A stretch of DNA of 10,859 bases. It comes from an uncultured Prosthecobacter sp. (lineage in GTDB: Bacteria > Verrucomicrobiota > Verrucomicrobiia > Verrucomicrobiales > Verrucomicrobiaceae). The stretch lies in assembly GCA_947523045.1 (NCBI GenBank), contig CANNUR010000085.1, forward strand, positions 1-10,859. The letters are read 5' to 3'. How positions within the stretch are numbered: the stretch's first letter is position 1; every line of letters starts with the position of its first letter. The notes under the pieces were generated by a model. It was not told the DNA's origin and ran no database searches. It saw only the letters and a list, made by a program, of their open reading frames with translations. Below, piece by piece: positions 1 through 6,992 of the stretch. The translations under genes were made by a program, and so were the position numbers.

Positions 1-185
<185 letters not shown>

Positions 186-192
186 GCCGCTG

Positions 193-222
193 CGCCCGCC
201 GTTTCTCCGGAATCGGCGGGCG
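193..222 (+). terminator. Hairpin downstream of leuS, possible terminator
   Basis: A perfect 9-bp inverted repeat (CGCCCGCCG at 193-201 and CGGCGGGCG at 214-222) encloses a 12-nt loop, starting 8 bp after the leuS stop codon. Position and stability suit transcript termination or 3'-end protection. No T tract follows, so it is not a textbook intrinsic terminator. Confidence 0.5.
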
Positions 223-253
223 ACCGCAGTTCGCGCTTGCCAGTCGGCCGGCG

Positions 254-272
254 GGCCGCGCATGCTGCGGCC
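254..272 (+). promoter_or_regulatory. GC hairpin abutting the M1 peptidase start codon
   Basis: GGCCGC (254-259) pairs perfectly with GCGGCC (267-272) around a 7-nt loop, and the next base is the A of the ATG at 273. The ribosome-binding region is therefore inside an all-GC stem, and no Shine-Dalgarno sequence is visible. It could restrain translation initiation, or it could be a chance product of high GC content. An out-of-frame ATG lies in the loop at 262. Confidence 0.35.
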
Positions 273-2870
273 ATGTTGCGTCGATCCCTGTTGTTTTTCG
301 CCCTGGCCTCGGTCGCTGCCGCGGAGGGCCTGTACCACTGCGAGCACTGCGCCAAGCACCAGCTGCCGCCGGTGACCCAGTTGCTGGCGGGGCGCAAGTA
401 TGCGCGCGATCGCCGGGTCGACATCCAGCACCTGCGTTTGGAGGTGGCCCCCGATTTCGCTGCGCGCACGGTGGCGGGTCGCATGGCGATGGATTTCACC
501 CCGGTCGGTCTGCCGCTGACGAAGTTCGAGTTGGATGCGGTCGATCTGCGCATCAGCGAGGTCGTGCTGGAGGGCGCAGCCCTGGCCGACTGGCAGGCCG
601 GTGCCGACAAGCTGGTGCTGCAGTTGGCCGAACCGGTCGCGCCGGGGGTGGCGTTGAAGGTGCGCGTGACCTGGACCGTGGCGCCGGAGCGCGGGCTGTA
701 CTTTCGCATGCCCGAGATGGGCTATGCGCCGGGCGACACGCAATTGTGGACCCAGGGCGAGGCCGATCTGCACCGCTTCTGGTTTCCCTGTTACGACTAC
801 CCGAACGAGCGTTTCAGCAGCGAGGTGCTCTGCGAGGTGCCGGAGGGCATGGAAGTCGTTTCCAACGGCGTCTTGCTGGGCAAGGAACCGGTCGGCGGGC
901 GGGTGCGCTGGCACTGGCGTCAGGACAAGCCGCACGTGAATTATCTGGTTGCCCTGGCGGCGGGCTATTTCCACAAGCTCGAAGACCGGGCCGGCGATCT
1001 GCCGCTGGCCCTGCTGGTGCCGCCCTCGCTCAAAGACACGGCCGAGGCGGCCTTTGCCGACACGCGCGCCATCCTCGGCTTTTACGAGCGCGAGATCGGC
1101 CTGGCCTTTCCCTGGGACAAGTACCACCAGGTGTTCTGCCTCGACTTCCTCGCCGGTGGCATGGAAAACACGAGCTGCACCTTCAATGCCGCCGGCCTGC
1201 TGTTCGATCGCTCGTCGGAGACCCTGCGCACCCTGCACCGGCTCGACGCCCATGAGACCGCCCACCAGTGGTTTGGTAACCTGGTGACCTGCCGCGACTG
1301 GTCGCACCTGTGGTTGAACGAGGGGTTTGCCAGCTACTACACCGTGCTTTACGAGGGCGAAAAAAGCGGTGAGGAAGCGATGAAGTTCGCTCTCTGGCGC
1401 GAGGCCGAGGAGGTGTTTCGCGCCAAGGACAGCCGGCCGACCGTCTGGCGCGATTATGGCGACCCGATGCAGCAGTTCGACACCCGGGTCTATCCCAAGG
1501 GCGCCTGGATCCTGCACATGCTGCGCAGCCAGCTTGGACCGGAGCTTTTCCGCAAGGGCATCCGCCTGTACCTCGAGCGCCATCAAAACGGCATCGTCGG
1601 CACCGACGACCTGCACGACGCGCTGGCCGAGGTCAGCGGGCTGTCGCTCGACGCCTTTTTCGATCAATGGTTGTACCACGGCGGCTGGCCCGAGCTTGAC
1701 GTGAGCTATGCCTGGGATGGCGGCGCCAAGCTGGCGAAGCTGACGGTGAAACAGACCCAGAAGGTGAACGAGCAGGTGCGGCTGTTTCAGGTGCCGCTGC
1801 CGGTGGCCTTCACGGTCAAGGGCGAGGCCGCACCGCGGCGGGTGACGCTGGAGGTCGGCAAGGCGGAGGAAACGTTTTATGTCAGCCTGCCGTCGGCGCC
1901 CGAGTTCGTCCGTGTCGATCCCGACTACACCCTGCTGGCGCCGATCCGGTTCACGCCGCCGGGCGACCAGCTCGACCGGCAGCTGCAGGCCGACGTCATC
2001 GGGCGCCTGCTGGCCGTGCGCGCGCTCGGCGACAAGAAGGATGCGGGCAGTGTCGCCAAACTGGCGAAGCGCCTGCGCGAGGACGGCTTTCATGGCGTGC
2101 GCGCCGAGGCGGCCGCCGTGCTGGCCAAGGTGGCGACGCCGGAGGCGCGTGCCGCCCTGATCGCGGGGCTGCAGGGCCAGGACGATGCGCGGGCGCGCAA
2201 GGCGGTGGTCGAGGCGCTGGCGGCGGTGCCGCATCCGGAAGCGCAGGCGGCGTTGTGGCAGCAAGCGCAGGTGGAAAAGAATCCGGAGATCCTCGCGAGC
2301 ATCGTGCGCAGTTGGGGCGCCCGACCCGGCGAGGCCGACGTGGCGAAGGCCCTGCAGGAGCTGTTCCGTCGACCGAGCTTCGGTCATCAACTCGCGGCGG
2401 CGGTGGCCGCCGCCTGGCGCGCCCAGGACGAGGCCAGTGCCGTGCCGCTGCTGCTCGCCGATCTGCGTGCGCAGCCGCTGGCCTGGCGCACGCGCGATCA
2501 GGCCGCTGCGCTCGACACCCTCGCCTTTCTGTCGCGCAAGGCGACCGATCGCAGCGAGGTGCGCGCCTTCCTCGTCGAGCACCTGACGCATCCCAAGCAG
2601 GAGCTGCGGGTGGCGGCGGCGAAGTCGCTCGGCACCCTGCGCGACCCGCGTGCGCTGGCCGTGCTGGAACCCATGCTTGCCGGTGGCGGTCCCTATGCCG
2701 ATCCCGTCCGTGAAGCGGCGTCCGCCTCGGTGCGCGCCCTGCAGAGCGAGGAACCGGCGCCGGCCGAGTTGAAGAAGCTTTGGCAGGAGGTGCAGCAGTT
2801 GCAGAAGAAGGCCGAGACCCTGGAGAAGCAGCTCGCCGACCAGAAGAAAAAGGCGGCGCCGGCGAAGTGA
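273..2870 (+). CDS. Secreted M1 family zinc aminopeptidase with HEAT repeats
   Basis: An 865-aa exported metallopeptidase expected to remove N-terminal amino acids from peptides outside the cytoplasm. The ATG at 273 is preferred over an in-frame TTG at 237 because it starts a clean signal peptide ([17 protein letters not shown], likely cut after residue 17). Domains: N-terminal beta-sandwich about 35-210; catalytic domain about 220-450 with the substrate motif GGMEN (295-299, a variant of GAMEN), the zinc site HETAH (327-331) with the third ligand E350 exactly 18 residues further on, and the transition-state tyrosine Y407; a beta domain to about 555; alpha-helical HEAT-type repeats about 566-820; and a charged coiled coil about 831-860. 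Two cysteines (C23, C26) in a CxxC among histidines sit just after the predicted cleavage site, with no lipobox. All catalytic residues are intact. A pyruvyl-transferase-like gene follows after 46 bp and may share the transcript. The family call is firm; the substrate is unknown. Confidence 0.93.
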   Translation: MLRRSLLFFALASVAAAEGLYHCEHCAKHQLPPVTQLLAGRKYARDRRVDIQHLRLEVAPDFAARTVAGRMAMDFTPVGLPLTKFELDAVDLRISEVVLEGAALADWQAGADKLVLQLAEPVAPGVALKVRVTWTVAPERGLYFRMPEMGYAPGDTQLWTQGEADLHRFWFPCYDYPNERFSSEVLCEVPEGMEVVSNGVLLGKEPVGGRVRWHWRQDKPHVNYLVALAAGYFHKLEDRAGDLPLALLVPPSLKDTAEAAFADTRAILGFYEREIGLAFPWDKYHQVFCLDFLAGGMENTSCTFNAAGLLFDRSSETLRTLHRLDAHETAHQWFGNLVTCRDWSHLWLNEGFASYYTVLYEGEKSGEEAMKFALWREAEEVFRAKDSRPTVWRDYGDPMQQFDTRVYPKGAWILHMLRSQLGPELFRKGIRLYLERHQNGIVGTDDLHDALAEVSGLSLDAFFDQWLYHGGWPELDVSYAWDGGAKLAKLTVKQTQKVNEQVRLFQVPLPVAFTVKGEAAPRRVTLEVGKAEETFYVSLPSAPEFVRVDPDYTLLAPIRFTPPGDQLDRQLQADVIGRLLAVRALGDKKDAGSVAKLAKRLREDGFHGVRAEAAAVLAKVATPEARAALIAGLQGQDDARARKAVVEALAAVPHPEAQAALWQQAQVEKNPEILASIVRSWGARPGEADVAKALQELFRRPSFGHQLAAAVAAAWRAQDEASAVPLLLADLRAQPLAWRTRDQAAALDTLAFLSRKATDRSEVRAFLVEHLTHPKQELRVAAAKSLGTLRDPRALAVLEPMLAGGGPYADPVREAASASVRALQSEEPAPAELKKLWQEVQQLQKKAETLEKQLADQKKKAAPAK

Positions 2871-2871
2871 C

Positions 2872-2883
2872 ACCCGGGTTGCA
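2872..2883 (+). repeat. 12-bp intergenic repeat ACCCGGRTTGCA, copy 1
   Basis: ACCCGGGTTGCA lies between the aminopeptidase stop and the next gene, and matches copy 2 at 4677-4688 at 11 of 12 bases. Both copies are intergenic, but they face opposite ways relative to the nearest start codon. It may be a short regulatory word, a repeat remnant or coincidence. Confidence 0.25.
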
Positions 2884-2916
2884 TCGGGCGCGGGTTTGTG
2901 GGATGTCAATGGCACC

Positions 2917-4173
2917 ATGAACCGTCGTCATTTTCTCGCTTCCGCCCTCGCCGCCAGCCTGTCGTCCGTCGCCGCCCGCGAGGGCCGCGCGCCGCGCCTG
3001 GTGCTGCGTTCGTCCTGGCAGACCGTCAACATCGGCGACATCGCCCACACGCCGGGCGTGCTCGCCCTGCTGGAAAAGCACCTGCCCGAGGTCGAGGTCT
3101 GGCTGTGGCCGAGCAAGATCGACAACGGCGTCGATGCGCTGCTGCAGGCGCGGTTTCCGAAGGTGCGCCTGCTGAAGTCGAAGGCCGAGATCGAAACGGC
3201 CTTCACCGAGTGCGACTTCCTGCTGCACGGTTCCGGGCCTTCGCTGGTGGCGCAGAATGATGTCCTGCGCTGGCGCGAAGCGACCGGCAAACCCTACGGC
3301 ATCTACGGCATCACCTTCGCCGCGCGCGGTTCGACCTCGACCAAGGACGCCCCCGAGGCGGCCGTGGCGAAGACGCTCGACGTCTTCAACCAGGCGCGCT
3401 TTGTCTTCTTCCGCGATTCCGTTTCGCTCGGCCTCGCCCGCGAGCTGGGCTGCACCTGTCCGATTCTCGAGTTCGGTCCCGATGGCGCCTTTGCCACCGA
3501 CCTGCGCGAGGATGCCAAGGCGCTGGCCTTTTTGGAGAAGCACGGATTGGAGGAGGGCAAGTTCCTCTGCTGCATCCCGCGCCTGCGCTACACGCCGTAT
3601 TGGACGATTCCGGAAAAGAAGGCGGCGATGGATCCGGTCAAGCACGCGCGCAACGAGGAACTCAAGGAGCATGACCACGCGCAACTGCGCCAGGCCATCA
3701 TCGAGGTCGTGCGCCAGACCGACCTCAAGGTGCTGGTTTGTCCCGAGGATCGCACCCAGATGGCGGTTGGCAAGGAACTGCTCTATGACCCGCTGCCGGA
3801 GGACGTGAAAAAGAAGGTCGTCTGGCGTCCCGACTACTGGTTGACGGGCGAGGCCCTGAGCACCTACGTGCGCAGCGCCGGCCTGTTCGGCAACGAGATG
3901 CACAGCCCGATCATGTGCATCGGCAACGGCATCCCGGCGATTGTCTGTCGCTGGGCCGAGCAGACCAGCAAGGGTTTCATGTGGCGCGACATCGGCCTCG
4001 ACGAATGGCTGTTCGATCTCGATCAGGAAGCGCAGCTTGCCGGCATCGTGCCGGCCGTGCTTGCCATCGCCAAGGATCCGGCGGCCGCCAAGGCCAAGGC
4101 GGCGAAGGCGCGGGCCTTCGTCGAACAGCGCCAGCGCGATACGATGGCCGTCGTCGGCAAGTCGCTCGGCTGA
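2917..4173 (+). CDS. Exported polysaccharide pyruvyl transferase family protein
   Basis: A 418-aa protein resembling the polysaccharide pyruvyl transferase family (PF04230), whose known members transfer pyruvate from phosphoenolpyruvate to sugars of cell-wall polymers or exopolysaccharides. The ATG at 2917 is chosen over TTG 2896 because it opens a twin-arginine-like leader, [20 protein letters not shown]. Seen in the sequence: a [11 protein letters not shown] block (about 37-47, like the family's N-x-GD loop), a [11 protein letters not shown] glycine-rich turn near 105-115, and near the C terminus [18 protein letters not shown] (H329), which corresponds to the usual SxRxH...G.P block. Here the arginine of SxRxH appears to be glutamate. 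A leader peptide is odd for an enzyme needing cytoplasmic PEP, so the real reaction may differ. It sits 46 bp behind the aminopeptidase and converges on the deaminase with an 8-bp gap. The fold assignment is fairly sure; the activity is not. Confidence 0.75.
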   Translation: MNRRHFLASALAASLSSVAAREGRAPRLVLRSSWQTVNIGDIAHTPGVLALLEKHLPEVEVWLWPSKIDNGVDALLQARFPKVRLLKSKAEIETAFTECDFLLHGSGPSLVAQNDVLRWREATGKPYGIYGITFAARGSTSTKDAPEAAVAKTLDVFNQARFVFFRDSVSLGLARELGCTCPILEFGPDGAFATDLREDAKALAFLEKHGLEEGKFLCCIPRLRYTPYWTIPEKKAAMDPVKHARNEELKEHDHAQLRQAIIEVVRQTDLKVLVCPEDRTQMAVGKELLYDPLPEDVKKKVVWRPDYWLTGEALSTYVRSAGLFGNEMHSPIMCIGNGIPAIVCRWAEQTSKGFMWRDIGLDEWLFDLDQEAQLAGIVPAVLAIAKDPAAAKAKAAKARAFVEQRQRDTMAVVGKSLG

Positions 4174-4181
4174 AGCGATCC

Positions 4182-4643
4182 TCAGGCGCCGACGTCCAGG
4201 CCGGAGACGATCTGCGGATAGTCGGTCAGGTTGACGAGGGCGATGCCATAGCGCTGGGCAATGGCGTCGGCCTCGGACTCGGGATAGTCGTCGCGGTAGT
4301 ACACCTCCTTCACCCCGTAGGCGCAGAGCATCTGCATGCAGCTCGTGCAGGGCTTGGTCGTGCAGGCGACCAGGCGCACGTTGCCGCGGGTGAACAAGCT
4401 GCAGAGGTTGACCTCGGCGTGCAGCATGTACTTGCGGCGCTCATCGCGGTCGGCCCAAAACTCCTGGGCGGCGTCGTAGCCGGGTGCCAGGCCGTTGTAG
4501 GCGGTGCCGATGACCCGGTTGTCGAAGTCAATCGCCACCGCGCCGACCTTGCGGTAGGGATCCTCGGAGCGCAGGCTGGCGACGTGGGCCAGGGCCATGG
4601 CGTACTCCGGAATGGTCAGGCGGGTGCGGGGCGAGGCGGACAT
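4182..4643 (-). CDS. dCMP deaminase-like zinc enzyme
   Basis: A 153-aa cytoplasmic protein of the cytidine/deoxycytidylate deaminase family, most like dCMP deaminases that convert dCMP to dUMP and so feed dTMP synthesis. The zinc site is complete: HAE at 75-77 (H75 ligand, E77 proton shuttle) and PCTSC at 98-102 (C99 and C102 ligands). The N-terminal half has the family pattern SEDPYRKVGAV (26-36) and AYNGLAPG (48-55), which supports dCMP deaminase over free-cytidine deaminase. The ATG at 4643 is preferred: the frame stays open to a TTG at 4739, but that extension has no family similarity and runs into the operator region. No clear Shine-Dalgarno is seen. The gene is divergent from the small gene at 4762 across the AT-rich control region, so it may share regulation. 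Other cytosine or guanine deaminases of the same fold cannot be excluded. Confidence 0.88.
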   Translation of the reverse strand: MSASPRTRLTIPEYAMALAHVASLRSEDPYRKVGAVAIDFDNRVIGTAYNGLAPGYDAAQEFWADRDERRKYMLHAEVNLCSLFTRGNVRLVACTTKPCTSCMQMLCAYGVKEVYYRDDYPESEADAIAQRYGIALVNLTDYPQIVSGLDVGA

Positions 4644-4676
4644 GGCGCATTCACCGCGGGGCGGCGACGAGGTCAA

Positions 4677-4688
4677 ACCCGGATTGCA
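4677..4688 (+). repeat. 12-bp intergenic repeat ACCCGGRTTGCA, copy 2
   Basis: ACCCGGATTGCA is copy 2 of the word at 2872-2883 (11 of 12 bases identical). It lies 34 bp upstream of the deaminase start, in reverse relative to that gene. On the deaminase strand a TTGACC follows it, a possible -35 element, but no convincing -10 is visible. Confidence 0.25.
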
Positions 4689-4716
4689 GGCAGCTGGCGA
4701 CCGCAAATTTTCAAAA

Positions 4717-4730
4717 AGTTCACTTGAACA
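4717..4730. promoter_or_regulatory. LexA-box-like palindrome, site 1
   Basis: AGTTC-ACTT-GAACA matches 9 of 10 fixed positions of TGTTC-N4-GAACA, the 14-bp LexA-binding motif I recall as reported for Verrucomicrobia. The core GTTC-N4-GAAC is perfect. It lies between the divergent deaminase and small gene and covers a TTGAAC (4724-4729) that could be the -35 element of the rightward promoter. A second site with the same score starts 38 bp downstream. Confidence 0.5.
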
Positions 4731-4738
4731 GTGTTTCA

Positions 4739-4753
4739 ATGTTTATTAAACAT
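4739..4753. promoter_or_regulatory. Perfect AT-rich palindrome ATGTTTATTAAACAT
   Basis: A perfect 7-1-7 inverted repeat sits midway between the two LexA-box-like sites. Its half-sites (TGTTT/AAACA) resemble theirs, but the spacing is one base shorter. It contains the best -10-like hexamer for the rightward gene (TATTAA at 4744-4749). It could be a third operator for the same or another dimeric repressor. Confidence 0.4.
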
Positions 4754-4754
4754 G

Positions 4755-4768
4755 TGTTTCCATGAACA
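4755..4768. promoter_or_regulatory. LexA-box-like palindrome, site 2, over the start codon
   Basis: TGTTT-CCAT-GAACA matches TGTTC-N4-GAACA at 9 of 10 fixed positions. It overlaps the ATG at 4762-4764 of the small gene, so a bound dimer would cover the likely transcription start and first codons. The adjoining GAAC-A-GTTC (4764-4772) adds another short palindrome that runs into the coding sequence. Confidence 0.5.
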
Positions 4769-4953
4769 GTTCCAAACACGCCAAGCTGCCGCGCCTGCTC
4801 GATCACCTGCGTCACCTCATCCATGCCGACTCGGGTCGCCTGGTCCGCCGTCGCGATCTCTACGACCCGAACCAGGGCGAGGTGCAGTTGGAGCTGGAAT
4901 TGGAGCCGCGCGCCAAGGGCAGCTTCTGGCGCGGCGGGCAGGCGCGGGGCTGA
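4762..4953 (+). CDS. Small protein of unknown function under a putative SOS operator
   Basis: A 63-aa protein I do not recognise. Support for it being real: an ATG start, a high proportion of G/C at third codon positions through its length (like its neighbours), and a dedicated AT-rich control region just upstream. The N-terminal half is basic and probably helical (KLPRLLDHLRHLIHADSGRLVRRR, about 8-31, rich in Leu, His and Arg); then come an acidic-polar middle with an alternating QLELELE stretch (about 43-49) and a basic tail ending in FWRGGQARG. There are no cysteines, signal peptide or membrane segment, so it is likely cytoplasmic and may bind nucleic acid or a partner protein. No Shine-Dalgarno is seen, and the -10-like TATTAA is only 12 bp before the ATG, which would give a nearly leaderless mRNA. 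It converges on the DUF1501 gene with an 8-bp gap. The SOS link is inferred from the operator motif alone. Confidence 0.6.
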   Translation: MNSSKHAKLPRLLDHLRHLIHADSGRLVRRRDLYDPNQGEVQLELELEPRAKGSFWRGGQARG

Positions 4954-4961
4954 GCCGTCTG

Positions 4962-6386
4962 TCAGGCGAGGATCTCGCGGATCACCTTGCCGAAGTCGCG
5001 CTCCAGGCGCTTGCGACCCGGCACCTCCATCCGGTGCGGGTTCAGGCCGAGCTGGTGCAGGACCGTGGCGTGAATGTCGGTGACGTAGTGCGGGTGCTCC
5101 ACCGCGTGGAAACCAAGTTCGTCGGTGGCGCCGTGGATCGTGCCGCCCTTGATGCCGCCGCCGGCCATCCAGACGCTGAAGCCGAAGGGATGGTGGTCGC
5201 GGCCGTCGGCGCCCTGCGAGCCGGGGGTGCGGCCGAACTCGGTGCCGAACACCAAGAGGGTGTCGTCGAGCAGGCCGCGCTGCTTGAGATCCTTGAGCAG
5301 GCCGGCGATCGGCTTGTCGACCTGCGCGGCCAGCGCGGAATGGTTCTTTTTCAGCCCGGAGTGGGAATCCCAGGCACCGGCGGCGCCATCGCCGTGGAGG
5401 ATCTGGATGAAGCGCACGCCGCGTTCGGCGAGCCGGCGGGCGACCAGCAACTGGCGGGCAAAGGGTTCGGTGACCTTCTGGTCGAGACCGTACAGCCGCT
5501 TCGTCTCCTCGCTTTCGTCGGCGAGGTCGAGCGTTTCCGGCACGGCGGTCTGCATCCGGTAGGCGAGGGTGTAACTGCGCAGGCGCGCGGCGAGCATGGC
5601 ATCGCCGGGGTGCTCGGCGGCGGCGAGTCGGTTGAGACGCTGGACGAGGTCGAACTGCGCGGCCTGCTGCGGGCGGGCGATGCCGCCCTCGGAGGTGGCG
5701 AAGGCGAGCGGGTTCTGCGGATCGACGCTGAGTTTCACCGCGTCGTGGGCCGGGCCGAGGTAATGGCCGTCGCGCGTGTCGAAGAAGCGCGGGCCCATGC
5801 TGACGAAGGACGGCAGGTTGTCGGTCAGGCTGCCCAGCCCCCAGTTCACCCAGGCGCCGAGGGTGGGGGCGCGCGGTTCGAGCATGTGGCGACCGCTGTG
5901 GAACTGCACCTGAGCGCCGTGATTGTCATCGGTCGTCCACAGGCTGCGGATGAAGGCAATTTCATCGGCGCAGGAGCCGATGTGCGGAAACCAGTCGCTG
6001 ATCTCGACCCCGCACTGGCCGTACTTCTGGTAACCGATCTGCAGCGGGTAGATGACATTGCGCTGCTGGCCGTTGGCGTCGTTGACGACGACGACGCGCA
6101 CCTTCTTGAGCTTCTCCGGATCCTGAACGTCCTTGAAGGGCGTTTCGCCGATCGATTTGCCGGCGTAGCGGTTGAGCGCTGGTTTCGGGTCAAAGCTCTC
6201 CATGTGGCTAACGCCGCCGCGCATGAACAGCCAGATGACCCGCTTCGCTTTCGGCGCATGCATGGGCAGGCCGTCGGGCGGTCGCCCGCCACCCGCGGCG
6301 CCTGCGTCACGCGCCAGCAGCGCCTGCAGGGCGATGCCGGACAGGCCGGTGAGGAAGGGGCGGCGCTGGAGGAGGTCGGGGAACAT
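4962..6386 (-). CDS. DUF1501 family protein with twin-arginine leader
   Basis: A 474-aa protein of the DUF1501 family, which has a sulfatase/alkaline-phosphatase-like fold and is abundant in Planctomycetes and Verrucomicrobia; no biochemical role is firmly established. The ATG at 6386 gives a leader with [18 protein letters not shown] (R8, R9), a twin-arginine pattern; the frame stays open further upstream, but only through the repeat-filled intergenic region. Family blocks: [21 protein letters not shown] (residues 49-69, the opening motif), [16 protein letters not shown] in the middle, FGTEFGRTP near 380-388, and [21 protein letters not shown] leading to the [18 protein letters not shown] block near the end. 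It normally follows a DUF1549/DUF1553 gene; here that partner (6993-10139, same strand) is 606 bp upstream with an opposite-strand gene in between. The two products are often assumed to work together in the periplasm. Confidence 0.92.
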   Translation of the reverse strand: MFPDLLQRRPFLTGLSGIALQALLARDAGAAGGGRPPDGLPMHAPKAKRVIWLFMRGGVSHMESFDPKPALNRYAGKSIGETPFKDVQDPEKLKKVRVVVVNDANGQQRNVIYPLQIGYQKYGQCGVEISDWFPHIGSCADEIAFIRSLWTTDDNHGAQVQFHSGRHMLEPRAPTLGAWVNWGLGSLTDNLPSFVSMGPRFFDTRDGHYLGPAHDAVKLSVDPQNPLAFATSEGGIARPQQAAQFDLVQRLNRLAAAEHPGDAMLAARLRSYTLAYRMQTAVPETLDLADESEETKRLYGLDQKVTEPFARQLLVARRLAERGVRFIQILHGDGAAGAWDSHSGLKKNHSALAAQVDKPIAGLLKDLKQRGLLDDTLLVFGTEFGRTPGSQGADGRDHHPFGFSVWMAGGGIKGGTIHGATDELGFHAVEHPHYVTDIHATVLHQLGLNPHRMEVPGRKRLERDFGKVIREILA

Positions 6387-6457
6387 GAAGCGGGCTCGGT
6401 CACAATACGCGGCGGCCGAGGCCAATGCTTCAGCGGCCGTGAAGATCCCGGGCGACC

Positions 6458-6490
6458 GTGGGCTCGTTCGCCAGAACGAGGGCTTGGAGG
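6458..6490 (+). repeat. Hairpin repeat, copy A
   Basis: GTGGG, then a perfect 7-bp stem CTCGTTC (6463-6469) / GAACGAG (6474-6480) around a GCCA loop, then GGCTTGGAGG. It is identical to copy C through the stem-loop and GGCTTGG. It is REP-like: short, intergenic, and present in both orientations. Confidence 0.75.
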
Positions 6491-6510
6491 AGGCGGCATC
6501 GTGGGTGATC

Positions 6511-6539
6511 AAGCCCCGCCCTCTGGCGAGGGCGCCTAC
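6511..6539 (-). repeat. Hairpin repeat, copy B (inverted)
   Basis: On the minus strand it reads GTAGG, stem CGCCCTC / GAGGGCG around GCCA, then GGGCTT. The stem differs from copies A and C at three pairs, and every change is matched on the other side. It lies inverted between them. Confidence 0.75.
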
Positions 6540-6545
6540 GCGGAG

Positions 6546-6577
6546 GTAGGCTCGTTCGCCAGAACGAGGGCTTGGGC
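6546..6577 (+). repeat. Hairpin repeat, copy C
   Basis: GTAGG, stem CTCGTTC (6551-6557) / GAACGAG (6562-6568) around GCCA, then GGCTTGGGC. It starts 88 bp after copy A in the same orientation. The three copies A, B and C fill most of the 246-bp divergent gap between the DUF1501 gene and the membrane-protein gene; I see no strong promoter in that gap. Confidence 0.75.
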
Positions 6578-6632
6578 AAGGCGGCGTCGACGCGTCGCTT
6601 GCGTCCCGAGTGCCCGCGTGTTTCGTTGTCGC

Positions 6633-6986
6633 ATGTTCGAGTCCAGGGGTCGTCCGCTTGCTTCCCGTTGGGCCTTTGCCGGCCGACTGTTCCGCCATGG
6701 TGTCATTGCCACGCTGGTGGTGGCTGTGGCGCTCGGCATCGGTGTGCTGGGCTATCACTACTTCGAGGATTTGTCCTGGCTGGACGCGTTGGAGAATGCC
6801 TCGATGATCCTCGGTGGCATGGGGCCGGTGAGCGAGATGCGCAGCGATGCCGGCAAGCTCTTTGCCAGCGCCTACGCCCTGTTCTGCGGCCTGGTCTTCA
6901 TCGGCGTCATGGGCATCGTGCTGGCACCGGTGGCGCACCGGCTGCTGCATGCCTTCCACCTGGAGGAGGATGAGGATCCCTCCTGA
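6633..6986 (+). CDS. Small two-helix membrane protein, 2TM channel-like
   Basis: A 117-aa predicted inner-membrane protein. It has a short basic N-terminal arm (rich in Arg, about 1-21), a hydrophobic helix about 22-42 ([21 protein letters not shown]), a re-entrant-looking segment [22 protein letters not shown] (about 43-64), a second hydrophobic helix about 75-98 ([21 protein letters not shown]), and a tail [16 protein letters not shown]. The order helix, pore-like glycine loop, helix resembles the pore module of 2TM potassium channels (Ion_trans_2), but the selectivity filter TVGYG is absent and LGGMG stands in its place. It may be a divergent channel or a channel-derived protein; ion transport is inference only. 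No clear Shine-Dalgarno precedes the ATG; an in-frame GTG lies at 6618. It runs against the flanking DUF genes and stops 6 bp from the end of the DUF1553 gene. Confidence 0.75.
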   Translation: MFESRGRPLASRWAFAGRLFRHGVIATLVVAVALGIGVLGYHYFEDLSWLDALENASMILGGMGPVSEMRSDAGKLFASAYALFCGLVFIGVMGIVLAPVAHRLLHAFHLEEDEDPS

Positions 6987-6992
6987 GCGGCT

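Noticed and set aside
1996..3903. Long open frame on the minus strand opposite the peptidase and pyruvyl-transferase genes
   Set aside because: It is antisense to two well-supported genes, is low in complexity (Arg/Pro/Ala) and has no family similarity; such frames are common in GC-rich DNA.
4320..4400. CRISPR array or other array-type system in the window
   Set aside because: I saw no regularly spaced direct repeats here or elsewhere; the only multi-copy elements are the dispersed hairpins and short intergenic words.
4644..4739. N-terminal extension of the deaminase from TTG 4739
   Set aside because: The extension has no family similarity and would place the start inside the palindromic control region; ATG 4643 fits the family length.
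6466..6477. GTTC-GCCA-GAAC in hairpin copies A and C as LexA boxes
   Set aside because: It fits the LexA core, but the outer T/A bases are C/G, and copies B and D change the stem while keeping the hairpin, so the match is a by-product of the repeat.
4731..6986. Very long plus-strand frame spanning the DUF1501 region
   Set aside because: Most of it is antisense to the DUF1501 gene and it begins at a GTG inside the operator region. Only its last 117 codons (from 6633) look like a real protein.
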